DNA of 64,000 nucleotides from Sipunculus nudus (GCA_026874595.1 CM049320.1:44094714-44158713), one strand, 5' to 3'. Positions 36,178-48,220 are shown, counted from the stretch's first letter. The notes: generated by a model from the letters alone, not told the origin. Made by a program: numbers and translations.

Positions 36178-37964
36178 CAAGGCCTACAGGCCTAATGCGA
36201 ACATGTGCATTGGGAAATACACCAGGTATACTGCTTCAATGCTGGACCATTACTTTTCATGTATATGAACAATGCAAGTACTAAACATTTTGAATAAGAA
36301 ACAATTACACAAACATCACTGCCGAAATTCTGGCATGGGTGCACACAACACTAAAAAGATTGTAGCTGGCACCACCAGTCTTGTATACAATGAAGCTATC
36401 AGAGATATATACATATGCCGAATTTCAGACTGATATATCAAACCCCTCCTGAGAAAAACGCAGGGACACACACTGTGCAAAAGTCATTGTAAGTGGGGAC
36501 ACCTGTCTTGTGAGCAAGAAAGACATCAAAGACACATAGACAGGTCAAATATTTGGCCAATACATCAAACTTACCTTGAGTCTGATGCATTGGGCTGACC
36601 AGGCTTAGGTGAGAAAGGCTGTTGCCCGGAGTGAACTGTGACAAATTGCTTGCTCAGGCTACTGCACTGAGTGAACTCATGACCTGCACCTGGCTAGACT
36701 GAGTGAACTTTTGACCTGTACCTGGCTGCACTGAGTGAACTCTTGACCTGTTACAAAATCGGAACATTTGGCAGTCTGCCAAAGCTTTAAATAGAATGCA
36801 GCTACTGCACTGCGTAAACTCCTGACCCATACCTGGCTGCACTGAGTGAACTCTTGACCTGCTGCCTAATCTGATACAGTTGGCAGTCTACCAAAGCTAT
36901 AAATAGATCCAGACTGACCTCTAGCCTGTGGCCAAATCTGAAATAGCAGCCACACCATTGCATAAGCTCATGCAGGGGCCCTGCCCTGAGGGGCTTGACA
37001 CCCATGAAGTGATCACATGGTGCCCATGAGGTGATCACATGCCTTGTGCTTGGCTGCACTTATTGAACTCTTGTCCTATATCTGGCTGCACTGAATGAAC
37101 TCTTGATCTGTTGCCAAATCTGAAACAGTTGGCAGTTTCTTAACCTATTTAAAGATACGGATTCAATCTTGGCCTGTTGGTATATCTGTTTAGACATACT
37201 GAAAGGCTTTGGCTAAAATGTTTTTATTTTCAAGCCAACATATTCATTAACTTTTTATCAAAATATATAGAATAATAAAAAAGCAGAACTTTTCTTGTTG
37301 AAGGTCCAATAGTTCTGCCAAAAATCATTCTATTAAACTTGAACAAAGGCCACCTCAGAATAATTTTTGTGCAATGTTACAGAAGATACAATTGAAACAA
37401 TAATTTTGTAGAAGAACACTATTGCAGTCCTCTGTTTGAAAAAGACATAATAATGGCCATAAGACCAACTTGAGCTTTTCACAACTCGACCAAATATCAA
37501 CAAACTCAGTATATTCTGATATGATTTAAAGAACCATTTCCTAGGATAATTCTTTTGAAAAACTAAACAATTCAACTTGACAGTTTAATCATTAAGCTGA
37601 AAGAGGCTAAAATTATGAGTTTTTTGCCCATAAAAAAACAGGTCATTGTAGGTGGCACCACAAAATCTGCAACTTCAAATATGAGTCATGTGACCAACAT
37701 TTGCACAATACCTGGTAATGCTAGCTTCTGTAATTTCTGAGAGTACTATGTCAGTATGCTTACTTGGCGAAATGACTGTTCAAATTGGTGTAACTCCACT
37801 AAAATTCATCAAATGCAAACCATTTGAACAAATTTGAGAGGGCTTTCCTCTGGGATCATTTATGTAAAATATTGAACAATTTGGCTGGACTGTTTACACG
37901 AAGAAGACTTTTAAAAGTTTTTCAGCTTTTTCCCTATAAAATCTAAGTAAATGCAGATAGCAAA
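36178..37964 (+). mobile_element. RC3 element, left part
   Basis: Starts CAAGGCCTACAGGCCTAATG (palindrome AGGCCT-ACA-GGCCT) then CGAACATGTGCATTGGG. A tandem patch of GGCTGCACTGAGTGAACTCT lies at 36650-37110. The core with TTAAACTTGAACAAAGGCCA follows. It is interrupted at 37965 by an RC1 element and continues at 40347. Confidence 0.65.
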
Positions 37965-40346
37965 CAAGTGACCCATGGGTCATGACGCTCAGCTGACTTG
38001 GAAGAGATTTGCAAAAGGAAATTTTATCATCTGAATGGTAGTATATAACCATTCAACTGAAGCATCAAACATATTAACCAACAGGCTGAGATTGTGTCTA
38101 TATTAATATATCTCAAGAATAGAGAAAAAATGCGTAAACTTTTAAAAAAATGCAGGTGGCTCCACCAGTCTGCAGAAACTAATAAAAACACTTAATGGTC
38201 AATATCCATGCAAAGAAGTTGTTACAATTTGTACCCTGTTGACAGATAACCACATCTTTAAAGTTCTCAAAAATAGAGAAAATTATTCGTAAAAATTTGA
38301 AAAAAAATAGAGGTGGGACTCCCAGTCTGCTAAAACTGATGGAACATGTCATGATCAATATGTATGCAAAAAATCATGAGCAGCAGTATTGTAGTTATTG
38401 AGATACTGGAGTTTTTGTATCAAATTTTTCATTATTCTGGGGGGTATTTTAGAGCCATACAGCTAAATGGATGTGGGTAACAGAGACCTAATTTCAGGTT
38501 TCCATGGAGATTTTTCATGGGTCTCCCTGTGTGTAAAAAATGAAGATTCTAGTTCCAGTTGTTACGATTTGTGCCATGTTTACAGATGTTCATATTTTTT
38601 AAGGTCTCAAAAATAGAGAAAAAATTTCGAAAAAAAAAGCCCGGAAAAAAATATGTGGTGTCACCAGGGTGCAGAAACTGATGAAACACTCCATGATCAA
38701 TATCAATACAAACAATTATGGTGATCTCTGCATTAGTTGTTCAGATACTTCAGCTTTTGTATCAAATTTTCCATTATTCTGAGCTGTACTTTGGAGTGCC
38801 ATAGCTCAAAGGATATGGGTAACAGAGACCTAATTTCAGGTTTCCATGGACACTTTTCATAGGTCTCCCTGTGTGTCAAGAATGAAGATTCTTGGTCCAA
38901 TTTGAACCCTGTTGACAGATAACTACATCCTTAAAGGTCTCCAATATAGAGAAAAAAAAATTGTAAAAATTTGAAAAATACAGGTGGCGCCACCAGTCTG
39001 CAGAATCTGATGAAACATCTCATGATCAATATGTATGCCAAAAATCATGACTATCAGTGATGTAGTTAATCAGATATTGAAGTTTTTTTATGAAATTTTT
39101 TACTATTCTGGGTGGTACTTTGGGGCCCCATAGCTCGAAGGATATGGGTAACAGAGACTTAATTTCTGGTTTCCATGGAAACTTTTCATAGGTCTCTCAG
39201 AATGTCAAGAATGAAGATTCTAGGTCCAGTTTTTTACGATTTGTGCCCTGTTAACAGATGCTCACATTTTTAAAGGTCTCAATAATAGAGAAAACAATTC
39301 ATAAAAAATCGAAAAATACAGGTGGCGCCACAAGTCTGCAGAAACTGATGAAACATCTCATGATCAATATGTATGCCAAAAATCATGACCATCAGTGATG
39401 TAGTTAATCAGATATTAAAGTTTTTGTATGAAATTTTTGACTATTCTGAGGGGTACTTTGGGGCCCCATAGCTCGAAGGATATGGGTAACAGAGACCTAA
39501 TTTCTGGTTTCCATGGAGACTTTTCATAAGACTCTCAGAATGTCAAGAATGAAGATTCTGGGTCCAGTCTTTACAATTTGTGCCCTGTTAATAGATGTTC
39601 ACATTTTTAAAGGTCTCAAAAATAGAGATAAAAATTCATAAAAATAAAAAAATACAGGTGGCGCCACCAGTCTGCAGGAACTGATGGAACATCTCATGAT
39701 CAATATGTATGCCAAAAATCATGACCATCAGTGATGTAGTTAATCAGATATTGAAGTTTTTGTATGAAATTTTTCACTATTCTGGGGGGAACTTTGGGGC
39801 CCCATAGCTCGAAGGATATGGGTAACAGAGACCTAATTTCTGGTTTCCATGGAGACTTTTCATAAGTCTCTTAGAATGTCAAGAATGAAGATTCAAGGTC
39901 GAGTCTTTATGATTTGTGCCCTGTTAACAGATGTCCACATTTTTAAAGGTCTCAAAAATAGAGAAAAAAATTCGTTAAAAATAAAAAATACAGGTGGCGC
40001 CACAAGTCTGCAGAAACTGATGAAACATCTCATGATCAATATGCATGCCAAAAATCATGACCATCAGTGATGTAGTTAATGAGATATTGAAGTTTTTGTA
40101 TGAAATTTTTCACTGTTCTGGGGGGTACTTTGGGGCCCCATAGCTCGAAGGATATGGGTAACAGAGACCTAATTCCAGGTTTCCAAGGAGATTTTTCATG
40201 GACCTCTCTGGATGTAAAGTAAGAAGATTCCAGGTCCAGTGGTTACATTTTGTGCCTTGTTAACGGACAGATGGCCGGATGGCCGGACGGCCGACGGACA
40301 AAGAGTGATCGCTATAGCTCAGATGACTTACAGTCAGCTGAGCTAA
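37965..40346 (+). mobile_element. RC1 element, full length, with homogeneous core array
   Basis: 2.38 kb. Starts CAAGTGACCCATGGGTCATG (palindrome 37970-37981) and ACGCTCAGCTGA. Core units of 336-338 bp (GGTGGCGCCAC at 38983, 39321, 39657, 39993) are nearly identical; earlier units near 38150 and 38310 are more diverged. It ends with (GGCCGGAC)n at 40272-40298, the hairpin AGCTCAGATGACT-TAC-AGTCAGCTGAGCT (40316-40344) and AA. Confidence 0.85.
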
Positions 40347-41943
40347 AAAATACCCTGAATCCCACAACATTTGATATGTGACAGATTATTGCATAAAATC
40401 TGGGAATGGTAGCTCCTGCTATACCTGAGAAATTATGGATTAATGTACAGATGACCAATGACCCCCGTACAAAAAAAGGTCAATGCAGGTGGCGCCACCA
40501 ATACCTGAATTTCATATATGACTCATGTGACCAACACTGGCAAAAAATTTGATGATGATAGCTCCGGCTGTTTCTGACACTGTCATTTTAGTATGGTTTT
40601 TAGGACAGATGACTAAGTTCAACTTCCTGTAACTCGGCCAAAATTCACCGAACTTGAACCATTGGAACAAAATTGAGGGAGATGGTATAAAAGATGATTT
40701 CTGTAAAATATTTAACAATTTGGCTTGAGTGTTTCGTCGGAGAAGATTTTTAAAGGTTTTTTAGCTTTTTCTCTATAAAATTTAAGAAAATGCAGAGTTT
40801 TTCAGATGGCTAATTTTTTGCATTAAATTTTATGATGCTAGCTCCAGTCATGATCAAGATAGTATGGGTTAACTTACAGATGACAGACTAAGGACGCCGC
40901 CACACAATTGCATTAGCTCACAGGTTCACTGAAAATTATTACAGATGCATATTGAATGCAAAATTGTAATACAGATACATCCCACTGATGGCAAAATCTT
41001 GAATTAAGTTGACTTAGGATACCAATTATTTATAATCCATGTACAGGCATCTTTATATACCCACCGAGAGCTGTATACCTGTGATTGTAAACATTGTCTG
41101 GCATGAGGAATATCTAAAAATCATAAATCTACATTTTTTCAAAGCTTTTAAAAAACATCCTTGTCAATATTAACCATAGATAACCTGAAATCTAAATGTC
41201 TAGAGGCATGATGTAATAAAAGCTGATAAACTGGTGCCAGGCTAGATGTATCTGCTTCACACAGCTAACATATATGGTAAAATTCAGCTTCCCATAACTC
41301 AGCCAAAACTCACTGAACTGAGACCATTTGAACAAATTTCAGAAAGCACTACCCTAGGATCATTTCTGTGCAATATTAAACTATTTGGCCATATGGTTTC
41401 AGAGAAGAAGTTTTTTGTAGCCGTCAGTATGATTCGGGCACCGATGACCCCCATACAAAAAAGGCCGATGCAGGTGGCGCCACCAATACCTTGATTTCAG
41501 ATATGTCTCATGTGAACAACATTGGCACAAAATTTGGTGATGATAGCTCCAGCCGTTTCTGAGATAGTAATTTTAGTATGTATTTTTGGACAGATGACTA
41601 AGTTCAACTTCCTTTACCTCGGCCAAAAATCACCGAACTTATACCATTCGAACAAACTTGAGAAAGTTTGTTCCAGGAATCATTTTTGTGAAATATTGGA
41701 CAATTTGGCTGAACAGTTTCGGAGAAGAAGATTTTTAAAGCTTTTTTAGCTTTTTCCCTATAAAATCTAAGAAAATGCAGTTAGCCAAAAAATAAGCAAA
41801 ATCCGATATAGTTTTTTAGATGACTTATTTTTTGCATAAAATTTTGTGATGCTAACTCTTGCCGTTTTCAAGATAGTATGGGTTAACGTACAGACGCCGG
41901 ACGACGGATGCCACACCATTGCATAAGCTCACAGGTTCGCTAA
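40347..41943 (+). mobile_element. RC3 element, right part (two 3' ends)
   Basis: Continues the RC3 core (GATGATAGCTCC.GCTGTTTCTGA; GGTGGCGCCACCAATACC at 40489 and 41474). It carries an internal 3' end at about 40932 (GCTCACAGGTTCACTGA) and the terminal one at 41943 (TTGCATAAGCTCACAGGTTC, GCTAA). CACAGGTTCGC is the reverse complement of GCGAACCTGTG at the 5' end of the family. Confidence 0.65.
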
Positions 41944-42084
41944 AAAATAATAAAGCAAATTCTATTGATATTAATCATGATTAATATAAATTGTTACTTC
42001 ATATATATATATATTTTTGGTCCAGGGAAGCAATAAACATCTACGCCATTACACACTTTTTGCATTCAATTTGTACATTTGTTT

Positions 42085-42200
42085 AGTGGAACAACTGTAA
42101 GACAGTTGGAATGATCATCTTAGTTAAGCTTGATGGAGGGTGTTTAGCTTTTGGATGGGTGACCACATGTACAAAAGTGTCTGATAGAGAACACGGGAGC
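42085..42200 (+). repeat. 5S rRNA-derived sequence (pseudogene or SINE head)
   Basis: GATCATCTTAGTTAAGCTTG (42113-42132), TTTAG, and TTGGATGGGTGACCAC (42151-42166) match the 3' half of 5S rRNA. The 38-nt distance between the two blocks equals that in 5S rRNA, so the internal promoter boxes A and C are in register. The outer parts (before 42100, after 42170) match weakly. It is not a functional 5S gene as seen; it could be the head of a 5S-derived SINE. Confidence 0.7.
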
Positions 42201-42625
42201 TAGGGCTATTTTCCGATGGTACATTTTTAATGCACCTGTACTTTCCCGTATTTATTACGCATTATGCATATCAAAGTTATCCGATAAAAGCCAGTTATTT
42301 TTTATAAAGTCTTCTTCTATCTTACATAGAGCTGCTTGTCTCTCTGTCCTCTGATATCACCGCCTGGTGGGTAAACTTGAACAACTGGTTGCCTTCTTAT
42401 GTCAAGTGATCGTACCAGCTGCAGGCTACACATAAAGTAGTGATCATTTCGTAAAGTGACTGAGCTCAGTTTGATAAATCATTTGCGGACTCTGTATAAT
42501 CCATTTGACGACAGGAAGCCCATTTGAAGGAAATAATACAAAGCTAACAAAACAAACTTAAATACCCATATTACCTCTCAGTCCATATGAGCACTCAGGT
42601 GTCAGAGCGGCTTGTCTAACCCACG

Positions 42626-42695
42626 GGCACACTGAGTGTGGGTGATATACCAGGTATAAAAGAACCAACTGGTATATCGCCCATACTCATTGTGT
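42626..42695. repeat. imperfect inverted repeat, about 25-bp arms
   Basis: CACACTGAGTGTGGGTGATA(TACCAG) is mirrored by CTGGTATATCGCCCATACTC(ATTGTG) across a 14-nt spacer with TATAAAAGAACC. Possibly a fold-back element. No ends are identified. Confidence 0.65.
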
Positions 42696-43298
42696 TTACA
42701 GTTTCTTAGCCATATTAGTGCTGGATATGAGTGCCTGTGATCCAACCAGCTGCCTCTAAAATCTCCACCACTGCAAACTCAGCAGGAGGTCATTTTCACA
42801 TATCCTCCATTATATCGACCTTTGAGAATATTAAAAACTTTCAAGTGTTTGCTAAATTGGAATAAAGACAGTATATTATAAGGTAGATATTTTTAAATTC
42901 TAGTATTATCCCCCTTCAATGAATGACATTGACTGTCCATGCGTCGGCAAAACTATATTTACTCATTTTTACTGTTTTATTTAGGAATTCCAAGATCGTA
43001 ATTCATTCTTTCTTTCCGAATTGATTAGAATGTATGGTTATTATAAACTTATGCCATTTTACTTGGGGGGAAACAGTGTTTCTTTTTGACCTAGGTAATT
43101 GACCACTGGGACATATGAAAAATACTGGATTTATAGCAGAGCTTTATTGGCAAAGATCAGTTAAACCTTTTTTAGGATACATGCGAACCATTTTTTAACA
43201 AATTGTACCATTGGTGAAGCTTAGAAATTTTCTTTTGCAGCACACATATAACAAGTGAAAGGTAAGTTTTTGAAAGATCTTAAAGCCTTACATATTAA
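42696..43298. other. intron, nothing recognisable
   Basis: No repeat ends or exons seen. A G-run occurs at about 43064. Confidence 0.4.
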
Positions 43299-44486
43299 CA
43301 AGTGACCCAGGGGTCATGACCCTCAGCAGACTAAGAAGACATTAACAAAAGGAATTTTATCATCTAAATGCCAAATTTTGTAGGTGGTATCCTAATTCAT
43401 CTGAAGCATAGTTAAAAAGAAATGGGTAACAGAGACCTAATTTCAGGTTTCCAAGGATATTTTGCATGGACCTCCCTGGATGTCAGGTAAGAAGATTCTA
43501 GGTGCACCGATTATGATTTGTGCCCTGTTAACTAATGACCGCATCTTTGAAGGTCTCAAAAATATAAATTTAAAGAAAACGCATAAAAATTTGAAATAAA
43601 AATCCAGGTGGTGCCACCAGTCTGCATGAACTGATGAAACACTCCATGATGAATGTGCATGCAAAGAATCTTGTTTCCGATACTGGAGCTTTTTTTTTTT
43701 TTTTGAGGGGGGGGGGGGGAGAGTTCCAATGGCTATGATTTGTGCCCTGTTAGCAGACATTCCATATCTTTGAAGGTCTCAAAATAGAGAAAAAAATATG
43801 AAAATATGAAAAAATCCTGCAGGAACTGACAAAACACTCCATGATAAAAATATGCATGCAAAAAATCATGATGATCGATGTATTACTTGTTCAGATACTG
43901 ATGCTTTTGTATCAAATTTTTAATTATTATGGGGGTATTTCTATGCCCCATAGGTCGAAGGATATAGATAACAGAGACCTATTTTCAGGTTTCCAAGGAG
44001 ATTTTACATGGACCTCCCTAGATGTCAAGTAAGAAGATTCCAGGTCCTATGGTTACAATTTGTGTCATGTGGGACGACCACATGTTTGAAGGTCTCAAAA
44101 ATAGAGAAAAAAATGTGTAAAATTTAGAAAAAATCCAGGTGGCACCACCAGTCTGAAGGAACTTATGGAATACTCCATGATGAATATGCATGCAAAGAAT
44201 CATGGTGATCAATACATTAGTTGTTCAGATCATGAGCTTTTGCATCAAATGTTTAATTATTATGGGGGGGGGGAATTTCTGAGCCCCAGGGTTCGGAGTA
44301 TATGGCTAACAGAGACCTAATTTCAGGTTTCCAAGGAGATTTTTTATGGACCTCCTTGGATTTCAAGTAAGAAATTTCCAGGTCTAGCGGCTAGGATTTG
44401 TGCCTGGTTAACGGACTGACAGACGGACGGACACCGGACAAAGAGTGATTGCTATAACTCAGAGGACTTTCAGTCAGCTGAGCTAA
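43299..44486 (+). mobile_element. RC1 element, full length
   Basis: 1.19 kb. Starts CAAGTGACCCAGGGGTCATG and ACCCTCAGCAGA. Three core units have GACCTAATTTCAGGTTTCCA and GGTGGCACCACCAGTCTG. It ends (GACG)n at 44423-44434, then CAGTCAGCTGAGCTAA. T- and G-runs at 43691-43719 come from a core. Confidence 0.8.
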
Positions 44487-45336
44487 AAATAGATAATTTA
44501 ATATATATTTTAGAGTCAGGGGTACCTGGCAGTTTCATTTCAAATTCTACAAGGTTCTCTCTGCTATTCTTTATATAGGTAATAGTGGAGCTGCTGATAA
44601 TGAAATCCCTTGCCAATGATCGGGCCACTCATGGATTGATTGTCATCAATGTATAATGCCGTCCTTTAACTCTTGTTTGGTTCCAAATCTTTGCCAAATG
44701 ATATTTAGGTGATTTTGCTTAAGTAGAGTTGTTCTTCTTGACAGGAAAAGTGAAATGATGAATAAGCTAAATATTGGCAAGATTAAGTAGATGACCGAAT
44801 TGCTCACGGGAGTGAACTGTTCATTTGTATGCAAGGCTCACATGCTATGGCCGTGCATCTAAACATGCTTGAGCACAAGCAATGTATGAATGATACCACA
44901 CTTAATGCTCATTTGAGTAAACTGCTCAGTTGTTTGGCCTGACATCCAGCTCAATGAACTATGCTTGCTTGAGTACAAACTAGATATGGTTGCTAGAACA
45001 CAGGTGCTCTTGGATACAATTCAGCTGGTTTCTAGGGGTTAAGAGAGCCTAGGGGTGCGCCGGTAGCTGTATTTTTCACCCCTTTGCCCTGGCAACAACA
45101 TCGGCCTAGAACTAATTAATTAGGGTATCCATTGGTTATACACCTTCCTCCAGGCCCTTTTGATTCATAATTACAAAAATTCATGAAGTATTTATATGCT
45201 TGAAAAATATTTTGTAAATATAAAAAAAATTCAGTCCCCAATTTTAAATTAGAAAAAAAACGTATTTTCTGAGAAATAGCATTTGGAAAAACAGCGCTCT
45301 ACTGTGTATATTAGCAAACTAAAATGACCCACTGAC
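44487..45336. other. intron, unassigned
   Basis: No repeat family end recognised. Exon E lies at its right edge. Confidence 0.4.
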
Positions 45337-45427
45337 CCGCCACAACGTGGTGACTCCCTCCTCCCGTGTGATCCTGGTCAGGGCGTTGAACACTCCTTTG
45401 TAATTCCTTCTCTCTGCTGGTGGCAAC
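45337..45427 (-). CDS. SLC25A11: SLC25A11 coding exon E (matrix loop 2 and h34)
   Basis: A 91-nt exon, acceptor GTTAATCTAG, donor GTCAGT. It encodes LPPAERRNYKGVFNALTRIT followed by REEGVTTLWR, the matrix loop and amphipathic helix h34 of carrier repeat 2 (E-G...L-W-R). It ends at a codon boundary, so both versions of the helix-4 exon, which start with a full GGC codon, can follow it in frame. Confidence 0.95.
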
Positions 45428-45719
45428 CTAGATTAACATAGCATTTTTTATGCGTTTTATTGAGCATTGTGAAAAGATAATTGCCAGCATATATGTTAAG
45501 GCATGCTAATATGATGTTGTTACTCAATACATAGGGACCACATTTTTACAATTTCTGTATTATGGTAAATGATTGTTGGTTTGTTTCAACAAAAAATAAC
45601 TAGAATATCAGCAGAAGCTGACGAATGCCCTCAGGAAAAAGAACAGTGTTTATAAGTCTGAAATATTTGTTCTAACATGATTGTATATCTGTACATATCT
45701 CAATTATAAATTTAAACTG

Positions 45720-46700
45720 TAGAGGTATGTAGTCCCTTTGCAAGTATGGTAAGACCGATCTCATGCAGGACTTAGACATCATCAAGGAATATTGTTATAC
45801 AATGTTTCACAACAATCCACCCATTGGTTCCTGAGAAATAAGCTCCTAATTTTTTTTCTATTCTAAGCTCTGTGACCTTGAAAAGTAGGTCAAGGTCACC
45901 AATCTTCAAACTTGACCAAGATTTTGTTAATTTGCATCAGCACTGAAGACATGAAGTTCCTGTGTTGAATAGATATTCAACACAGGAACTTCATTTCATT
46001 AGAGATATCCCGCTCACAAGGCCCAAGTTGAAAAATCCAATAAAAATTCATTGAAGATCAGAAATTGTAGATGGTGCACCCAAACTTCTTCAGCAGGTAC
46101 AGACCATCAGTCCCAATACTCATAGTAGGTTTTGTGAAAATCCACCCATTGATTCCTGAGAAATAAGCTCCAAAGTTTTTTTTTCTATTCTAAGCTATGG
46201 GACCTTAAAAAGTACGTCAAGGTCACCCATCTTCAAACTTGACCAAGATTTTGTTAATATTCATCAGCACTGAGGAAATGAAGTTCCTGTGTTGAATGCC
46301 TTTGGAGATATCCTGCTCACAAAGCCAAAGTTGAAAATCCAGTAAAAATTCATTAAAAATCAGAAATTGTAGGTGGCGCCCCTAACCTTCGTCAGCAGGT
46401 ACAGACCATCAGTCCCAATGACCATAGTAAGTTTTGTGAAAATCCACCCAATGGTTCGTGAGAAATAAGCTTGTAAGTGTTTCTCTATAATCAGCTCTAA
46501 AATGTAGAAAAATAGGTCAAGGTCACCCATCTTCGAAAATGACAGAGATTTTGTCGATATACATCTTCCCCAAAGAAATAAAATTCCTACGGTGAATCCT
46601 TTTAGAGATATCCTGCTCACAAAATAAAAGTTAACTGACGCCGGACGGACAGCTTGGATGGACGCCCAGGGGCTGAGGGCTAAAGACCCCTGCAAACAAT
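45720..46700 (+). mobile_element. unclassified element of three ~300-bp tandem units
   Basis: Three units share GGTCAAGGTCACCCATCTTC, TTGACCAAGATTTTGTTAAT and ATGAAGTTCCTGTGTTGAAT (about 45890, 46220, 46520), ending at GCCGGACGGACAGC (46639). The organisation is like the RC families (core tandem plus GACGG), but neither a palindromic start nor a terminal hairpin is seen. Confidence 0.6.
45951..45994. repeat. 21-bp perfect inverted repeat, 2-nt loop
   Basis: ATGAAGTTCCTGTGTTGAAT+A, spacer GA, then its exact reverse complement. Sister units of the same tandem array lack the second arm. Confidence 0.95.
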
Positions 46701-46719
46701 TCTGAATCCTCAGTTTTAT

Positions 46720-47165
46720 CACCATAAAGGTCATGTGTTTAGCAGTGTTTTGATGGTACTAACACAGAGACAGGTCACATGTTTAGCCATGTCTTTATGG
46801 TATTGACACTGAGACAGGTCATGTGTTTAGCAGTGTCTTCATGGTACTAACACAGAGACCGGTCACATGTTTAGCATTGTCTTTATGGTACTAACAAAGA
46901 GACAGGTCATGTGTTTAACATTGTCTTTAAGGTATTAACACCGAGACAGGTCATGTGTTTAGCAGTGTCTTTATGGTACTAACATGCAGACAGGTCATGT
47001 GTTTGGAAGTGTCTTTATGGTACTATCACTGAGAGAGGTCATATGGAGTCTTTATGGCATTAACATCGAGACAGGTCATGTATTTAGAAGTATCTGTATG
47101 ATGTTAACACATATATTTATTGTGTTAATACCAAGACAGGTCATGTATTTAGCAAGGCCTGTCTA
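46720..47165. repeat. 44-bp minisatellite (about 10 units)
   Basis: Unit ATGTGTTTAGCAGTGTCTTT then ATGGTACTAACACAGAGACA, GGTC. It begins about 20 bp past the exon D donor. Confidence 0.95.
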
Positions 47166-47187
47166 AGACTATACATTAACACTTTAC

Positions 47188-47307
47188 CTCCCATCTGCTG
47201 TCATTCTAATGAGGGAGATCTCTGCTGGCGTACCAATAAATGCTCCAACACCACCGGCAACCATCCCTATACTGGCCTTCATGAAAAACCCAGGAGGCTT
47301 GTCTCCT
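47188..47307 (-). CDS. SLC25A11: SLC25A11 coding exon D (helix 3, second carrier motif)
   Basis: A 120-nt exon with acceptor TTTTTTCAG and donor GTAAAG. It encodes a helix-3 segment containing GMVAGGVGAFIGTPAEISLI and ending RMTADGR. The second repeat signature is P-A-E-x-x-L-I-R. Phase continues from exon C (AA|A) and into exon E (AG|G). The exon is tightly enclosed by minisatellites: a 44-bp array begins about 20 bp beyond its donor (46720-47165), and a 52-bp array that includes copies of its own acceptor runs upstream (47291-47765). Confidence 0.95.
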
Positions 47308-47765
47308 CTGAAAAAATAGGTATATTAGGTCATCCAACAGACCAGGTGGATTGTCTACTCTGAAAGATTAGGTAAAATATGTCATCAAACAGACCAGGTG
47401 GATCATCTCCTCTGAAAGATTAGGTAAAATATGTCATCAAACAGACCAGGTGGATTGTCTCCTCTGAAAGATTAGATAAAATATGTCATCAAACAGATCA
47501 GGTGGATCGTCTCCTCTGAAAAATTAGGTAAAATATGTCATCAAACAGACCAGGCGGATTGTCTCATCTGAAAGATTAGGTAAAATATGTCATCAAACAG
47601 ACCAGGTGGATTGTCTCCTCTGAAAAATTAGGTAAAATATGTCATCAAACAGACCAGGTGGATTGTCTCCTCTGAAAGATTAGGTAAAATATGTCATCAA
47701 ACAGACCAGGTGGATTGTCTCCTCTAAAAGGCAGGTTCAAAATGTCATCAAACAGACCAGGTGAC
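47291..47765 (-). repeat. 52-bp minisatellite made of the exon D 3' splice site
   Basis: Nine units at exact 52-bp steps (47291, 47343, 47395, 47447, 47499, 47551, 47603, 47655, 47707). The first is the real intron/exon D junction. On the gene strand each unit reads about TAATCTTTCAG|AGGAGACAA then CCACCTGG, i.e. pyrimidine tract, AG and the first 17-20 exonic bases. Eight decoy acceptors thus precede the real one. Confidence 0.95.
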
Positions 47766-48111
47766 CTTATCTCTGGCATTTACATTAGAAATATACAGAG
47801 GAATATTTAAACAAAATATTAACAAAAGTTCACCAGTGGTTTTTATTATATGAGTCAATTCTCAAGTGTAACAAAGGCTTTCAATGGAAAATGAAATTTC
47901 TTAAAGCAACAAAGTTGCAGTGACCCAGTTTCAGGTTTGGCAGGTGAACCAAGAGACATCTAACAGTATATCAAATTTCCTTATTTTTAGGCCCTATAGT
48001 GTCAAAATGTGTCAGTCTATGAGACAGGCAGACGCACATATGGACAGACAGACTGCTGACAGAGAAAGAACCATCGCTATAACTGAGTTATCTTGTAGTC
48101 AGCTGAGCTAA
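47766..48111 (+). mobile_element. RC1 3'-end fragment
   Basis: RC1 core text (GGCATTTACATTAGAAATAT; AAATGAAATTTCTTAAAGCA), a decayed GACAGAC tract and ATCTTGTAGTCAGCTGAGCT, AA. It ends 25 bp before the exon C donor. Confidence 0.7.
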
Positions 48112-48136
48112 AAATAAGAGGGATTATCACACTTAC

Positions 48137-48220
48137 TTTGAAAACTGCTCAAACAGCATAGTGTAGACCCCTAGACGTGTGGTGGTGTAGGTGGCTTGTC
48201 TCAGTAGCCCAGCAGATAAC
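48137..48220 (-). CDS. SLC25A11: SLC25A11 coding exon C (helix 2)
   Basis: An 84-nt exon with acceptor TTTGTCAG and donor GTAAGT. It encodes LSAGLLRQATYTTTRLGVYT followed by MLFEQFSK, which is transmembrane helix 2 of the first carrier repeat. The R-Q-A-T-Y-T-T-T-R-L-G stretch is diagnostic of the oxoglutarate carrier and contains the family's conserved substrate-site arginines and tyrosine. The acceptor with the first nine exonic bases is duplicated 70 bp further into the intron (48282-48310), leaving a decoy 3' splice site upstream of the real one. Confidence 0.94.
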
